A stretch of 64,000 nt of DNA, taken from Tsuneonella sp. CC-YZS046 (GTDB lineage Bacteria; Pseudomonadota; Alphaproteobacteria; Sphingomonadales; Sphingomonadaceae). This document shows, in pieces, positions 17,095 through 24,811 of this stretch. The stretch lies in the NCBI RefSeq assembly GCF_035581365.1, contig NZ_CP141590.1, positions 2,848,001-2,912,000 of the forward strand, in the 5' to 3' direction. The notes beneath the pieces are model-generated. The model ran no database searches. It was not told the origin of the DNA and was given only the letters and a program-made list of their open reading frames with translations. Positions within the stretch are counted from its first letter, which is position 1. Each line of letters starts with the position of its first letter. A program made the translations under genes and the position numbers.

Positions 17095-18036
17095 ATGACA
17101 ACCGACAATCCGCTTCCCGAACATGAACCCGGGCACGAGGAATCCCCCACCGCCTACCTGCTTCAGGAGATGGCCCTATACGGATACAGGCCCTTCGAGG
17201 ACGAGCCCGACCAGCGCCCGCTCCCCGACTCCCGCTCAGCCGAGGGCGCAGTCGCCGACATCTTCGACGCGATGGTCTCGTGCCTGATCGACACGCGGCT
17301 CGAACCCGACCTTGAAGACCTGCTCTGGAACATCACCAACGTCTTCCAGCGCGCCGGTGAACGGATCGAGCGCGAGCTTGATGACAACGAGTTCGCCCAG
17401 AAGCGCAGCCAGCGCGAACAGGATGGCTCCGAGGTGAAGTCGGTCGAGCTGGAGCGGCTGCTGCGCGAGGGCGCGACCATGATCGAGCGCCGCGACGCGA
17501 TGGAGTTCTTCCGCGACGCCTGTGCCGATCACTATCGCATCCATATCCGCAAAGCCTGGACGCCGCGCTCCGGCTCGAAGGTCAACCGCAAGGCGCTCAC
17601 CTCGGCGGTGATCTCCAGCCGCGACTTCATCAATGCGCGCAAATGGGCCGACAAGCAGGTGCTCGTGCCGCCCGGCACCCGCATCGCGGTCTCCTCGGGT
17701 CCGGCGTTCAACGACGTCAATTTCATCTTCGCGACGCTGGACCGGATCAAGGCGAAGTTCCCCGGCATGGTGTTGCTGCATGGCGCGACCGGCACCGGCG
17801 GTGAGCACATCTCCGTCCTCTGGGCCGACAATCGCGGCGTCCCGAGCGTCCCCTTCGAGCCCGATTGGGACAAGCACAAGCGGGCCGCGCCGTTCAAGCG
17901 CAATGACGAAGTGCTTGAAACGATGCCGAAGGGTCTCGTCGTCTTTCCCGGCACCGGCATCCAGGACAACATCCGCGACAAGGCCAAGGCGATGGGCATC
18001 AAGGTCTGGGACTTCCGGCAGCGTGGCGGCGCGTAA
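17095..18036 (+). CDS. DUF2493 / SLOG-family protein
   Basis: 313 aa. The C-terminal 120 residues match DUF2493 (a cpYpsA-like SLOG Rossmann fold): GTRIAVSSGPAFNDVNFIFATLDRIKA is split by MVLLHGATGTGGEHISVLWA, and the end has LVVFPGTGIQDNIRDKAKAMG. SLOG proteins bind nucleotide-derived ligands, and some act in signalling or defence. The first 190 residues are acidic, helical and unclassified. The start at ATG 17095 follows GAGAGG at eight bases. A hairpin GGCGGCGC/GCGCCGCC (18025-18044) straddles the stop. The family is common in ICEs near primase or helicase genes. Confidence 0.85.
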   Translation: MTTDNPLPEHEPGHEESPTAYLLQEMALYGYRPFEDEPDQRPLPDSRSAEGAVADIFDAMVSCLIDTRLEPDLEDLLWNITNVFQRAGERIERELDDNEFAQKRSQREQDGSEVKSVELERLLREGATMIERRDAMEFFRDACADHYRIHIRKAWTPRSGSKVNRKALTSAVISSRDFINARKWADKQVLVPPGTRIAVSSGPAFNDVNFIFATLDRIKAKFPGMVLLHGATGTGGEHISVLWADNRGVPSVPFEPDWDKHKRAAPFKRNDEVLETMPKGLVVFPGTGIQDNIRDKAKAMGIKVWDFRQRGGA

Positions 18037-18636
18037 GCGCCGCCAAACCTGTCACCCGATGGAAGCCCTGCCGCCGGCGATTGCCCGACATGGACGTAGG
18101 CAAGCCCGACCCTTCTAGTATATCGCCCGTTGCCGGTGATCCTGTGCGCGAAGCGAAGAGGGCTTCCCACATCCCTTCCCATTCCTGATTTGCTCGGCAT
18201 GATTTCGCTATGGCCCCCGGCTAGGTTGATCGCGATTGCCCAAGCTGCCCGAGGCGTTCCGCGCTGTGCTGGTCGCAGGCCCGGATTGAGGCGCGCGGCA
18301 ACAGCGGACGGCGGCGGCGCTGACACTGTTCGGCACGAGTCCACCCTGCGCCGTTCCTGACCGCCAATGCAGCCAGCATCCCTCTCGTTGCGCTTGGGAC
18401 TGAGCGATTTCGTGACAGGGACATCCAGCTCCGGTCTCTGCGCGCACCATCCCCGCTCTTTGAGGCGCAATCCTTGGTCTGACGGATGGCCTGTCGCCAT
18501 CAACCCGTAAAGGGTCCGCTACGCGAGCGTGCGGCCGTCAGGCTGCGCCTGTGCGGTGATTGCAGCCATCCGCCCGACACTTCGGGCGCCTGTCGAGCGG
18601 GGATGGTCCCCGCTCCGCAAGACAGGAGCCGGATCA
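18037..18636. other. 600 bp without a clear protein gene
   Basis: I see no open frame with ribosome site and coding pattern on either strand. The 3' end (18571-18625) is a strong stem-loop leader, given separately. The rest has ordinary base composition with an AT-richer patch near 18108-18210. It could hold an RNA gene or a decayed gene. Confidence 0.4.
18571..18628 (+). promoter_or_regulatory. Double-hairpin leader ending in the ribosome site of the 55-aa gene
   Basis: Hairpin one is CGCCCGA (18571-18577) / TCGGGCG (18582-18588). Hairpin two has perfect arms AGCGGGGA (18596-18603) / TCCCCGCT (18607-18614), enclosed by outer arms CTGTC (18590-18594) / GACAG (18621-18625). The SD GGAG (18625-18628) abuts the outer stem. 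This would let structure control access of ribosomes to the ATG at 18637. Confidence 0.5.
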
Positions 18637-18804
18637 ATGTCCCTGGAAATCGCTCAGTCCCATGCCTGGAACCTCGCCCGGACGCTGATGACCTGCATCG
18701 TCGTCGTCAGGATCGCCGATCACCTGTTCGGCGTCGTTGAATCCCGCGAGTTCGACGGAGACGCCGCCAGCATCATTCACGAATATGATCCCTTCGCGCG
18801 TTGA
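18637..18804 (+). CDS. Small hypothetical protein, 55 aa
   Basis: Begins MSLEIAQSHAWNLARTLMTC and ends IIHEYDPFAR. No known family. There is a hydrophobic stretch (LMTCIVVVRIADHLFGVV) that is probably buried, because it holds charged residues. ATG 18637 has GGAG eight bases upstream at the base of a stable stem-loop. It is convergent with the 55-aa gene on the other strand (ends 18860). Confidence 0.6.
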   Translation: MSLEIAQSHAWNLARTLMTCIVVVRIADHLFGVVESREFDGDAASIIHEYDPFAR

Positions 18805-18859
18805 TCGACGCGCTTGACCCGCCTTCGGCGCTGGACCGCGCGCCGAAGGCGTCGCGCGG

Positions 18860-19027
18860 TCAGCAGTCGAGCCGGTAGCCCGCGCCGAGCGTGCCTCGCG
18901 TCTTCTCCATATACTGCGCAACAGCATCGGGCTCGTCCAGCGGCAAGGCAAAGGCCGCTGGCTTGCGCGTGCCTACCTTGCGCTTTCGCTCGCCCTTCTC
19001 GGTCGTGGTGCTGCGGATGGGGATCAT
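18860..19027 (-). CDS. Small basic hypothetical protein, 55 aa
   Basis: A short open frame with an excellent ribosome site (AAGGGAG six bases before ATG 19027). The product starts MIPIRSTTTEKGERKRKVGT and ends GTLGAGYRLDC. The N-terminal half is Lys/Arg-rich and the C-terminal half acidic to neutral, with no membrane segment. I know no family. The RBS quality and the balanced amino-acid content make it more credible than the longer overlapping frames. Being small and basic, it might bind nucleic acid, but that is a guess. Confidence 0.55.
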   Translation of the reverse strand: MIPIRSTTTEKGERKRKVGTRKPAAFALPLDEPDAVAQYMEKTRGTLGAGYRLDC

Positions 19028-19702
19028 GCCCGACTCCCTTAGCCGAGGAAGGTTTGCGCATCACCCGTCGCGAAGCCAGCGAAGACCAGGCGGCCGGCTT
19101 CGCCAGCCCCCCGCGCCCCGGATCGGATATGACGACGATCCCCGCCATCGCCGCCGCCCTTCCGCACACCCCGCTGGGCGTCCACTCGCCGATAGTCCCA
19201 TCGCCGCTTTCGACGTCCCGGCCGGTCCCTTGGGCGTGGACGCGGGCGACCAGCCCAATCCCTTCGCAGCACCTCACTGGATTGCCTCGTCCTCGGCGGA
19301 AACGCGGGATCGGTGAATCCGGACGCGGCGGTCTGTCCTGTCGAACGATCCTGCCGGCACGGCAGGACGAAGGCGAGGATGAAGGGGAACGGGAGCGCCC
19401 AAGTGCGGCTACCGGGTCGATCGCGCCCTCATCGCCGCGAGATCCTCTGTTCTCGCACAGCGCTCCGCGCCGCTTCGCCGAGCGGACTGCCCCTCCGACT
19501 GACTGATCCCCTAAGCCCGTTCGGTTTTCGCAAGCAACCCCCGCGGCGTCCGAACCGTGTTGGCGCTGAAGCGCCTGCCCGCACCACTTCGGACCTTGGG
19601 GGTCAGGTCTCCGCTGCGCGTCGATGCCAGCGCCTCCCGACGGTCTTGGCCGGGTCTTGTCGGAGGGACGGTCCCTCGGACTTGAAGCAACGGAGACTTG
19701 AA
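19028..19702. other. 675 bp without a supportable gene
   Basis: Overlapping frames exist on both strands but all have Arg/Pro/Ser-rich shadow composition and no ribosome site. The last part is the ssb leader. It includes a hairpin at 19659-19681 (GTCGGAGGGA / TCCCTCGGAC, one mismatch, 3-base loop) 21 bases before the ssb ATG. Confidence 0.4.
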
Positions 19703-20107
19703 ATGCAGAACATCGTCATTCTCGCCGGCAACATCGGCCAGGACCCGGAAGCCCGCACCACACCAGGCGGCACCCTCATCACCCACTTCACCCTCGCCAC
19801 CTCGCGCCCCCGTTACTCTGAGGGCAAGGTCGTTCGGGACGACAACGGCTACCGCGTCCAGGACACCGAATGGCACCGCATCACCGCCTTCAACGGCCTC
19901 GGCAAGACCATTCGGGACCATTGCGTGAAGGGGATGAAGGTGCTGGTTCGCGGCCGCATCCACTACACCAAGTGGACCGACCAGCAGGGCGTCGATCGCT
20001 ACGGCTGTGAGATCATCGCCGAGACGGTGGACTTCCTCAGCCGGGGCAAGTCCGCTCAGACGGGCGGCGGCGCCTACGACGACCTCGACGACGACATCCC
20101 GTTCTGA
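19703..20107 (+). CDS. ssb: Single-stranded DNA-binding protein
   Basis: 134 aa. An OB-fold SSB that coats ssDNA during conjugative entry and replication. The N-terminal MQNIVILAGNIGQDPEAR and the central WHRITAFNGLGKTIRD are classic. The C-terminus is the acidic tail DDLDDDIPF that recruits partner proteins. The start at ATG 19703 follows GGAG at eight bases. A hairpin precedes it and a very strong terminator follows. It is shorter than chromosomal SSB, as is usual for element-borne copies. Confidence 0.95.
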   Translation: MQNIVILAGNIGQDPEARTTPGGTLITHFTLATSRPRYSEGKVVRDDNGYRVQDTEWHRITAFNGLGKTIRDHCVKGMKVLVRGRIHYTKWTDQQGVDRYGCEIIAETVDFLSRGKSAQTGGGAYDDLDDDIPF

Positions 20108-20120
20108 TCCGAGGCGCGAG

Positions 20121-20154
20121 AGGCCCGGCGGCGCAAGCCGCCGGGCCTTCTTTC
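20121..20154 (+). terminator. ssb terminator
   Basis: Perfect 11-bp arms GGCCCGGCGGC (20122-20132) and GCCGCCGGGCC (20137-20147) with a GCAA loop, then TTCTTTC. Confidence 0.85.
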
Positions 20155-20173
20155 GTTGGCGTTTCGGCCTGCG

Positions 20174-20206
20174 TTGCGATTATCCCAAGACGACTATAAT
20201 AGTCGT
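20174..20206 (+). promoter_or_regulatory. Promoter with overlapping palindromic operator of the XRE gene
   Basis: Perfect palindrome ACGACTAT (20190-20197) - A - ATAGTCGT (20199-20206) contains a consensus -10 TATAAT (20195-20200). A TTGCGA at 20174 is a possible -35, though the spacing is short (15 bp). Binding of a repressor here would block the promoter, so autoregulation by the XRE protein is likely. Confidence 0.65.
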
Positions 20207-20247
20207 TTTCATAGCGAATGACCCGAAGGTTGTGGAGGTGATCGTGC

Positions 20248-20499
20248 ATGATCACTTCCCGCCAGGTGCGGGCCGCTCGCGCACTTCTCGGTTGGACGCA
20301 AGAGATGCTTGCAGACAAGGCCCTCGTTGCTCTGACCGCGCTCAAGCGTCTGGAATCAGAGAACGATCTGCCTGTGCGCGACGATACGCGGCACCAGGTA
20401 GTCAAGTCGCTAGAGGCAGCGGGAATCGTGTTTCTCGATTCGGATCGCGGTGAAGGCGTGATGATTGTGCGTGGTTCAACGAGCGGATCGCGAAAGTAA
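20248..20499 (+). CDS. XRE-family helix-turn-helix regulator, 83 aa
   Basis: Short Cro/C1-type regulator: the HTH is RQVRAARALLGWTQEMLADKA (residues 5-25) plus LTALKRLESEND. The C-terminal part (VVKSLEAAGIVFLDSDRGEG) is the usual short tail. Start ATG 20248 with GGAGG 9-10 bases before it. The palindrome over its promoter suggests autorepression. It stands at the junction between the ssb block and the replication/transfer block, so it is a candidate for the ICE lysogeny-type switch. Confidence 0.85.
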   Translation: MITSRQVRAARALLGWTQEMLADKALVALTALKRLESENDLPVRDDTRHQVVKSLEAAGIVFLDSDRGEGVMIVRGSTSGSRK

Positions 20500-20638
20500 C
20501 GGGCGTTGACGCCCGCTCGGTTATGCTCGCCGCATCGGACGACCATAGCAAATGCGGTGTAATTACTTCGCTTCATTATGGTGTATATTCCATGAATCAG
20601 CAGGCGCAGGGGGCTATGGCTGAAAGCGGAACGAGGCG

Positions 20639-20902
20639 ATGGCGATAGCCGCTTTCGAGGATCGCGCCCCGGATGCGTCCCATGTGACCGACTATGATGA
20701 GCGCCATCATCGGACCTACTGGCGGCTGCTCGATGCGGCGGACGAAAATGCCGATTGGCGCGAAGCCGTCCGCATCATCTTCGGGATCGACCCCGCCGCT
20801 GAACCGGATCGCGCCCGCTCCGTCTATGACTCGCATCTCGCCCGCGCGCGCTGGATGACCGAGACCGGCTATCGGCACTATCTGCGCCCGCCGCCGAACT
20901 GA
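20639..20902 (+). CDS. Conserved ICE protein, 87 aa
   Basis: Begins MAIAAFEDRAPDASHVTDYD and contains THRTYWRLL-like and WREAVRIIFGIDP segments, with a basic C-terminus (WMTETGYRHYLRPPP). Homologous small proteins commonly precede DUF2285 genes in rhizobial and sphingomonad ICEs, and a DNA-binding role has been assumed for them. Here GAGG is only two bases from the ATG. A GTG start at 20684 (protein starting MTDYDERHH) is the alternative. Confidence 0.65.
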   Translation: MAIAAFEDRAPDASHVTDYDERHHRTYWRLLDAADENADWREAVRIIFGIDPAAEPDRARSVYDSHLARARWMTETGYRHYLRPPPN

Positions 20903-21062
20903 GAGCGGCCCCGGAAACACGCGCGGCGGTGCGTATAATCCCTTCAAAATGCTGACTTGAATCCGCTATGCGGCCGCCTGCCCGGCAGGTCTTCTCCGGG
21001 GCGGCGGACTTGCGAACATCTTCCAACGCGTTCCGCAGAGGGCCATGCTTGGGAGGGTTTCG

Positions 21063-21839
21063 ATGCCGCCTGAGAAGGACTGGCGCGCGCCCCCGGACGA
21101 GGCCGGGGACGACGCGCTGCAATATTCGGACATCGCCATCGGCTATCTCGGCCGCAATGCCCGCTATCGCTCCGACTACCGCCGCGCGCTCGGCCGCGTG
21201 AAACGCGGCGCGATCTCCGCCGACGACGCGACCGCGGCCCTGGTCGATCACTGGGGGATCAGCTACCACGCCGCCCCCGGCGCGGCCTTCGACCGCAAGC
21301 TGGCGGTCGCGCGCCCCGACCTCTCGCCGGCCAGCATCATCCTCGCGCCCGCGGTCGCCGGCATCGGCGCCGGCCCGCTCGACTTGGCGGCGCTTGGCGA
21401 CATTCGCGCCCGGATCAGGATGGGCGACTTCCTACATGTCATCCTCGCCGATCCAGATGGCGACGAGTATCTGTGCGTGTGCGGATCATGTCACCGCCCG
21501 ATGGCCTTGATAGTGCCGATCGAACCCGCCCCCTTCGCGCGCCTCGCATCGGCCGAGCGCCTGTGCCGCCGCCTCAGCGGCATGGCAGCCGGGCCGCCGG
21601 CGCTGCGTCCGCCGCCCTTCCGGCGCGAACATCTCCTCACCCTGCTGCAAGTGCTCGACGGCCGCCGCGCGGGCGCCACCCAGCGCGAGTTGGCCGCCTC
21701 GCTGATCCACCCCAAGGTCCGCCACTACACGCCCACCGAATGGACGGACAGCGCAGAGCGCAAGTGCATCAGGCGCTGGCTCAAGGAAGCCGTCGAGCTG
21801 CGCGATGGCGGTTACATCCGGTTGCTGCGCGGCGGCTGA
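21063..21839 (+). CDS. DUF2285 / RovC-type transcriptional regulator domain protein
   Basis: 258 aa. The N-terminal 50 residues (DWRAPPDE... DIAIGYLGRNARYRSDYRRAL) match the small regulator domain often found with DUF2285. The C-terminal DUF2285/DNA-binding part is HLLTLLQVLDGRRAGATQRELAASL, then SAERKCIRRWLKEAVELRDGGY. A Cys pair (CVCGSC) in the middle may bind metal. In ICEs of rhizobia, DUF2285 proteins act as activators of excision and transfer genes, so this is a candidate activator of the AlpA-like gene downstream. Start ATG 21063 has GGGAGG six bases before it. Confidence 0.8.
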   Translation: MPPEKDWRAPPDEAGDDALQYSDIAIGYLGRNARYRSDYRRALGRVKRGAISADDATAALVDHWGISYHAAPGAAFDRKLAVARPDLSPASIILAPAVAGIGAGPLDLAALGDIRARIRMGDFLHVILADPDGDEYLCVCGSCHRPMALIVPIEPAPFARLASAERLCRRLSGMAAGPPALRPPPFRREHLLTLLQVLDGRRAGATQRELAASLIHPKVRHYTPTEWTDSAERKCIRRWLKEAVELRDGGYIRLLRGG

Positions 21840-21959
21840 GGGGGACATTGGCGACCCGGTCTCCCGCGTCCCCTTCTCCGCATAGGGGGCATTTCGCCAC
21901 CATTCCCTCCTGTCCGCCGGCCCTCTTTTCCGGGGCCGGCCATCATCAGGAGGATCATC

Positions 21960-22226
21960 ATGGCCGAGCCTGTCGCCGCCACAACGCCACGCTATCTCAA
22001 GACGCCCGATGCGGCGATCCATCTCGGCCTCTCGGCCCGCACCTTGGAAAAGCATCGCTGCTTCGGCACCGGCCCGGTGTTCCGCCGCCTCGGCGGCCGC
22101 ATCGTCTATGCGATCGACGACCTCGACGCCTGGGCCGCGCTCGGCACGCGCCGGTCCACGTCCGATCCGGGCAATGGCGTCGTCCATCCCGCCAAGCGCC
22201 TCCCCACCGATTGCGTGCGCCGCTGA
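21960..22226 (+). CDS. AlpA/MerR-type helix-turn-helix protein (excisionase-like)
   Basis: 88 aa. The N-terminal winged-helix domain reads RYLKTPDAAIHLGLSARTLE, then GGRIVYAIDDLDAWAALG, the standard Xis/AlpA DNA-binding module. Such proteins act as recombination directionality factors or as repA regulators. AGGAGG is seven bases before the ATG. It directly precedes repA (7-bp gap), so the two are probably co-transcribed. Confidence 0.88.
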   Translation: MAEPVAATTPRYLKTPDAAIHLGLSARTLEKHRCFGTGPVFRRLGGRIVYAIDDLDAWAALGTRRSTSDPGNGVVHPAKRLPTDCVRR

Positions 22227-22232
22227 GCGCCG

Positions 22233-23126
22233 ATGCCCACCGCACGCTCCCTTTCCGGCCGGTCGAGCGCCGAGCGCACGCAGCTTGAGCTGTTCCGCTC
22301 GGTCCCCGGCGACCTTGCGGCCCGCGACGCGCAGGACTTGATGGCCTGGCCGTTCTTCTCGCTCGCCAAGGCCCGCCGCACCGCGCCCATCGACTTCCGC
22401 ATGGGCGCGACATGGATCTCAGTCGAGGCCGTGCCCGAGCATGGCATGGCGACTATTTGGGACGCCGACGTGCTGATCTGGGCGGCGAGCCAGCTCATCG
22501 AGGCGCGCGACGCCGGACGGCCGACCTCGCGCCTGATGGTGACGACGCCGCACGAGATACTGGCGTTCACCCGGCGCGGCACCGGCAAGGCGAGCTACGA
22601 ACGGCTGAAGGCCGCGCTCGACCGCCTGCAATCCACCACCGTCGCCACGTCGATCCGGCAGCAGCACCAGCGCCGCCGCCATCGCTTCTCATGGATCAAC
22701 GAATGGCGCGAGTTGGCGGACGGCAACGGCCGCGCGCTCGGCATCGAGCTGATCCTGCCCGACTGGTTCTATGCCGGCGTGCTCGACCGCGCGCTCGTGC
22801 TGACCATCGACCGCGCCTATTTCGACCTGACCGGCGGCCTCGAACGCTGGCTCTACCGCATCGTGCGCAAGCATGGCGGGCGCCAGCAGGGCGGCTGGAG
22901 CTTTGACGTTCCGCACCTCTACTTCAAATCCGGCGTGCTCTCGCCGCTGCGCCGGTTCGCGTTCGAGCTGCGCGCCATCGCCGCGCGCCAACCGCTCCCC
23001 GGTTACGTCCTCACGCTCGAACATGCGCTCGGCCGCGACCGGCTGAATTTCACGCCCGTCCCCGTCGATCCGTTCGACGCTGCCATGCGCCGCGTCGGCC
23101 TCAAGCCTGTGGAGAACTGGCCATGA
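22233..23126 (+). CDS. repA: Replication initiator RepA (RPA family)
   Basis: 297 aa plasmid-type replication initiator with the family blocks QDLMAWPFFSLAKARRTAPI, MTTPHEILAFTRRGTGKASYE-like and YFDLTGGLERWLYRIVRKHGG. In Tn4371-like ICEs it supports replication of the excised circle. Its target is probably the three iterons that begin two bases after its stop. Usually a ParA gene follows; here it is missing. Confidence 0.92.
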   Translation: MPTARSLSGRSSAERTQLELFRSVPGDLAARDAQDLMAWPFFSLAKARRTAPIDFRMGATWISVEAVPEHGMATIWDADVLIWAASQLIEARDAGRPTSRLMVTTPHEILAFTRRGTGKASYERLKAALDRLQSTTVATSIRQQHQRRRHRFSWINEWRELADGNGRALGIELILPDWFYAGVLDRALVLTIDRAYFDLTGGLERWLYRIVRKHGGRQQGGWSFDVPHLYFKSGVLSPLRRFAFELRAIAARQPLPGYVLTLEHALGRDRLNFTPVPVDPFDAAMRRVGLKPVENWP

Positions 23127-23128
23127 GG

Positions 23129-23198
23129 TTCGGACTATCGGGAACAGCCGGATTCGGACGATCGGGAACGCGAGACTCGGACTTCCGGGAACGCGCGA
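23129..23198 (+). repeat. Three iterons downstream of repA (putative replication origin)
   Basis: Three copies of TTCGGACtATCGGGAACgCG-like units with starts at 23129, 23153 and about 23176, a period of 24 and 23 bp. The core CGGACnnnCGGGAAC is conserved. They sit directly behind the initiator gene and before an AT-richer stretch (23240-23281) and a DnaA-box-like CTGTGGACAG at 23292. This is the usual makeup of an iteron origin. Confidence 0.75.
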
Positions 23199-23258
23199 TC
23201 CTCGCAAGCCCGCAGAAATCCTCGCGGAATCGGCTCCCTTCTAACAGTGCTAATAGAA

Positions 23259-23277
23259 AAGAATCCTTCGGATTCTT
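23259..23277. terminator. Hairpin, possibly a repA terminator
   Basis: Perfect 8-bp inverted repeat AAGAATCC (23259-23266) / GGATTCTT (23270-23277) with a TTC loop. It is preceded by A-rich and followed by only short T-rich sequence, so it may act in both directions weakly or be part of the origin. Confidence 0.5.
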
Positions 23278-23397
23278 GCTAACGGCGCGCGCGGCTGTGG
23301 ACAGCGCAGCGCCGTTCGCGGGCTTGGCGTTCGGTCGGCGGACAAGCCGCCGGCCTCGCCCCGCGCCCATCGCGACCCCCATCCCCGGAGACCTCCC

Positions 23398-23919
23398 ATG
23401 ATCGACGACCGGCCCCCCGCCGTGCGCGGCGGCGGCGCGTTCAGCGCGCTCGCCCGCGACGGCCTCACCCATGTCGAGCTGACCTGGATCGAGAAGAAGC
23501 TGGAGCACTGGATACGCTTCGGCCGCATCGCCCAAGACCGCATCCTGACGCGGCGCACCCGCGTCGTCAGCTTCCGTCCGGGCGCCGTCTTCGCGTTCGT
23601 GCGCTGGGCGGCCAACGACTTCGGCACGATCGTTTCGCGTATCGACGTGGTGCGCGCGGTCGCCGCCAACGAAGCCTACACGACGCTGCCGTTCGTGCGG
23701 CCGGGTGGCGACATCCTGCTCAAGATCGAGGGCTGGCTGAAAGTCCAACAGGTGCTCGCCGCGATCGACGCGGTGGAGGCGGCCGGCGTCGATCCCTGCG
23801 ATGCGGCGGCCGACCATTGGCGGCACGTCCACAACCGCATCGCCGCCGGCCATCAGCCGCGCCTCTACACGATCGAGCGCCATCACGCCTGGCTCAAGCG
23901 CCGGGAGATCGAGGGATGA
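23398..23919 (+). CDS. DUF2840 protein
   Basis: 173 aa. The DUF2840 family occurs almost only between parA/repA and traF in Trb-type ICEs. Features are HVELTWIEKKLEHWIRFG, WAANDFGTIVSRIDVVRAV and GWLKVQQVLAAIDAVEA. It is cytoplasmic by sequence and of unknown function. The stop overlaps the traF start (ATGA, 23916-23919), suggesting coupled expression with the transfer genes. Confidence 0.9.
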   Translation: MIDDRPPAVRGGGAFSALARDGLTHVELTWIEKKLEHWIRFGRIAQDRILTRRTRVVSFRPGAVFAFVRWAANDFGTIVSRIDVVRAVAANEAYTTLPFVRPGGDILLKIEGWLKVQQVLAAIDAVEAAGVDPCDAAADHWRHVHNRIAAGHQPRLYTIERHHAWLKRREIEG

Positions 23920-24485
23920 AGCGCCGCCGCTATGTCATGGCGACAGCCATCGCCGCTTCCGGTTTCGTCGCGGCCTTCGTCGCCGTCGCCGTCGCCGATC
24001 CGCTCCCGCGCGTCATCTGGAACGCGAGCGCCAGCGCGCCGATCGGGCTCTACCGCATCCATCCCGACAGCGATCCGCCGCCCGGCGCGCTAGTCGCCGT
24101 CGCGCCGCCCGAACGGCTGGCGCATTGGCTTTCAGTGCGCGGCTATCTGCCCGAGGGCGTGCCGCTGCTGAAGCATGTCGCGGCGAAGGCCGGGCAGCGG
24201 GTTTGCCGTGCCGGCGCCGTCGTGAGCGTCGATGCCCGGCGCGTCGCCATCGCCCGCGCGCGTGACGGCAGGGGCCGTCCGCTGCCGGTCTGGCAGGGGT
24301 GTCGCACCCTGCGACCGGGCGAGCTGCTGCTGCTCAATCCTGCCCATCCCGACAGTCTGGACGGCCGCTATTTCGGCCCGCTGCCGGCCTCCGCCGTCAT
24401 CGGACGGGCAACGCCGCTGTGGCTGCGCGCGCCGTCCCCATCGCCTTCACCCCCCCCAAGCCAAGGAGATCGGCCATGCAAGTGA
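23916..24485 (+). CDS. traF: TraF, conjugative S26-type signal peptidase
   Basis: 189 aa. In the RP4 system TraF cyclises and matures the TrbC pilin. One N-terminal membrane segment (VMATAIAASGFVAAFVAVAVA) is followed by the S26 region: the catalytic Ser is in NASASAPIGLYRI and the Lys in LLKHVAAKAGQ. The C-terminal RYFGPLPASAVIGRATPLW is the conserved end. It probably processes the TrbC at 35662. ATG overlaps the DUF2840 stop. Confidence 0.92.
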   Translation: MKRRRYVMATAIAASGFVAAFVAVAVADPLPRVIWNASASAPIGLYRIHPDSDPPPGALVAVAPPERLAHWLSVRGYLPEGVPLLKHVAAKAGQRVCRAGAVVSVDARRVAIARARDGRGRPLPVWQGCRTLRPGELLLLNPAHPDSLDGRYFGPLPASAVIGRATPLWLRAPSPSPSPPPSQGDRPCK

Positions 24486-24808
24486 ACATCTTTGAATCCA
24501 CTGCCAACGGCTATGCCGGACGCGCTCGCTACTTCGGCATCACCGAGGCGATCGTGCTTGTCGCGCTCGATCCGAGCGATGCCGAGAACGCGCCCGACTA
24601 CCGTGTCCACCTCGACGACGAGGACGGTCCCGAAGTCGGCGGCGCGTGGAAACGGGTCGGCGAACGCGCGGGCGACTATATCGCGCTGGAGATCGACAGC
24701 CCGCTTTTCCCGGCGGCGTTCCGGCCGGTGCTGTTCCGCGCCGATGACAATGGGCGGACGTTCCGGCTGTCGTGGAAACGCCCCCGGCCGCGCGACGATC
24801 GGAGCTGA
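24476..24808 (+). CDS. DUF736 protein
   Basis: 110 aa, a conserved small acidic ICE protein near traF. Family pattern: DAENAPDYRVHL, GPEVGGAWKRVGERAGDYIALEIDSP. Function unknown. ATG 24476 has AAGGAG; the gene overlaps the end of traF by 10 bp. Confidence 0.92.
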   Translation: MQVNIFESTANGYAGRARYFGITEAIVLVALDPSDAENAPDYRVHLDDEDGPEVGGAWKRVGERAGDYIALEIDSPLFPAAFRPVLFRADDNGRTFRLSWKRPRPRDDRS

Positions 24809-24811
24809 TCG

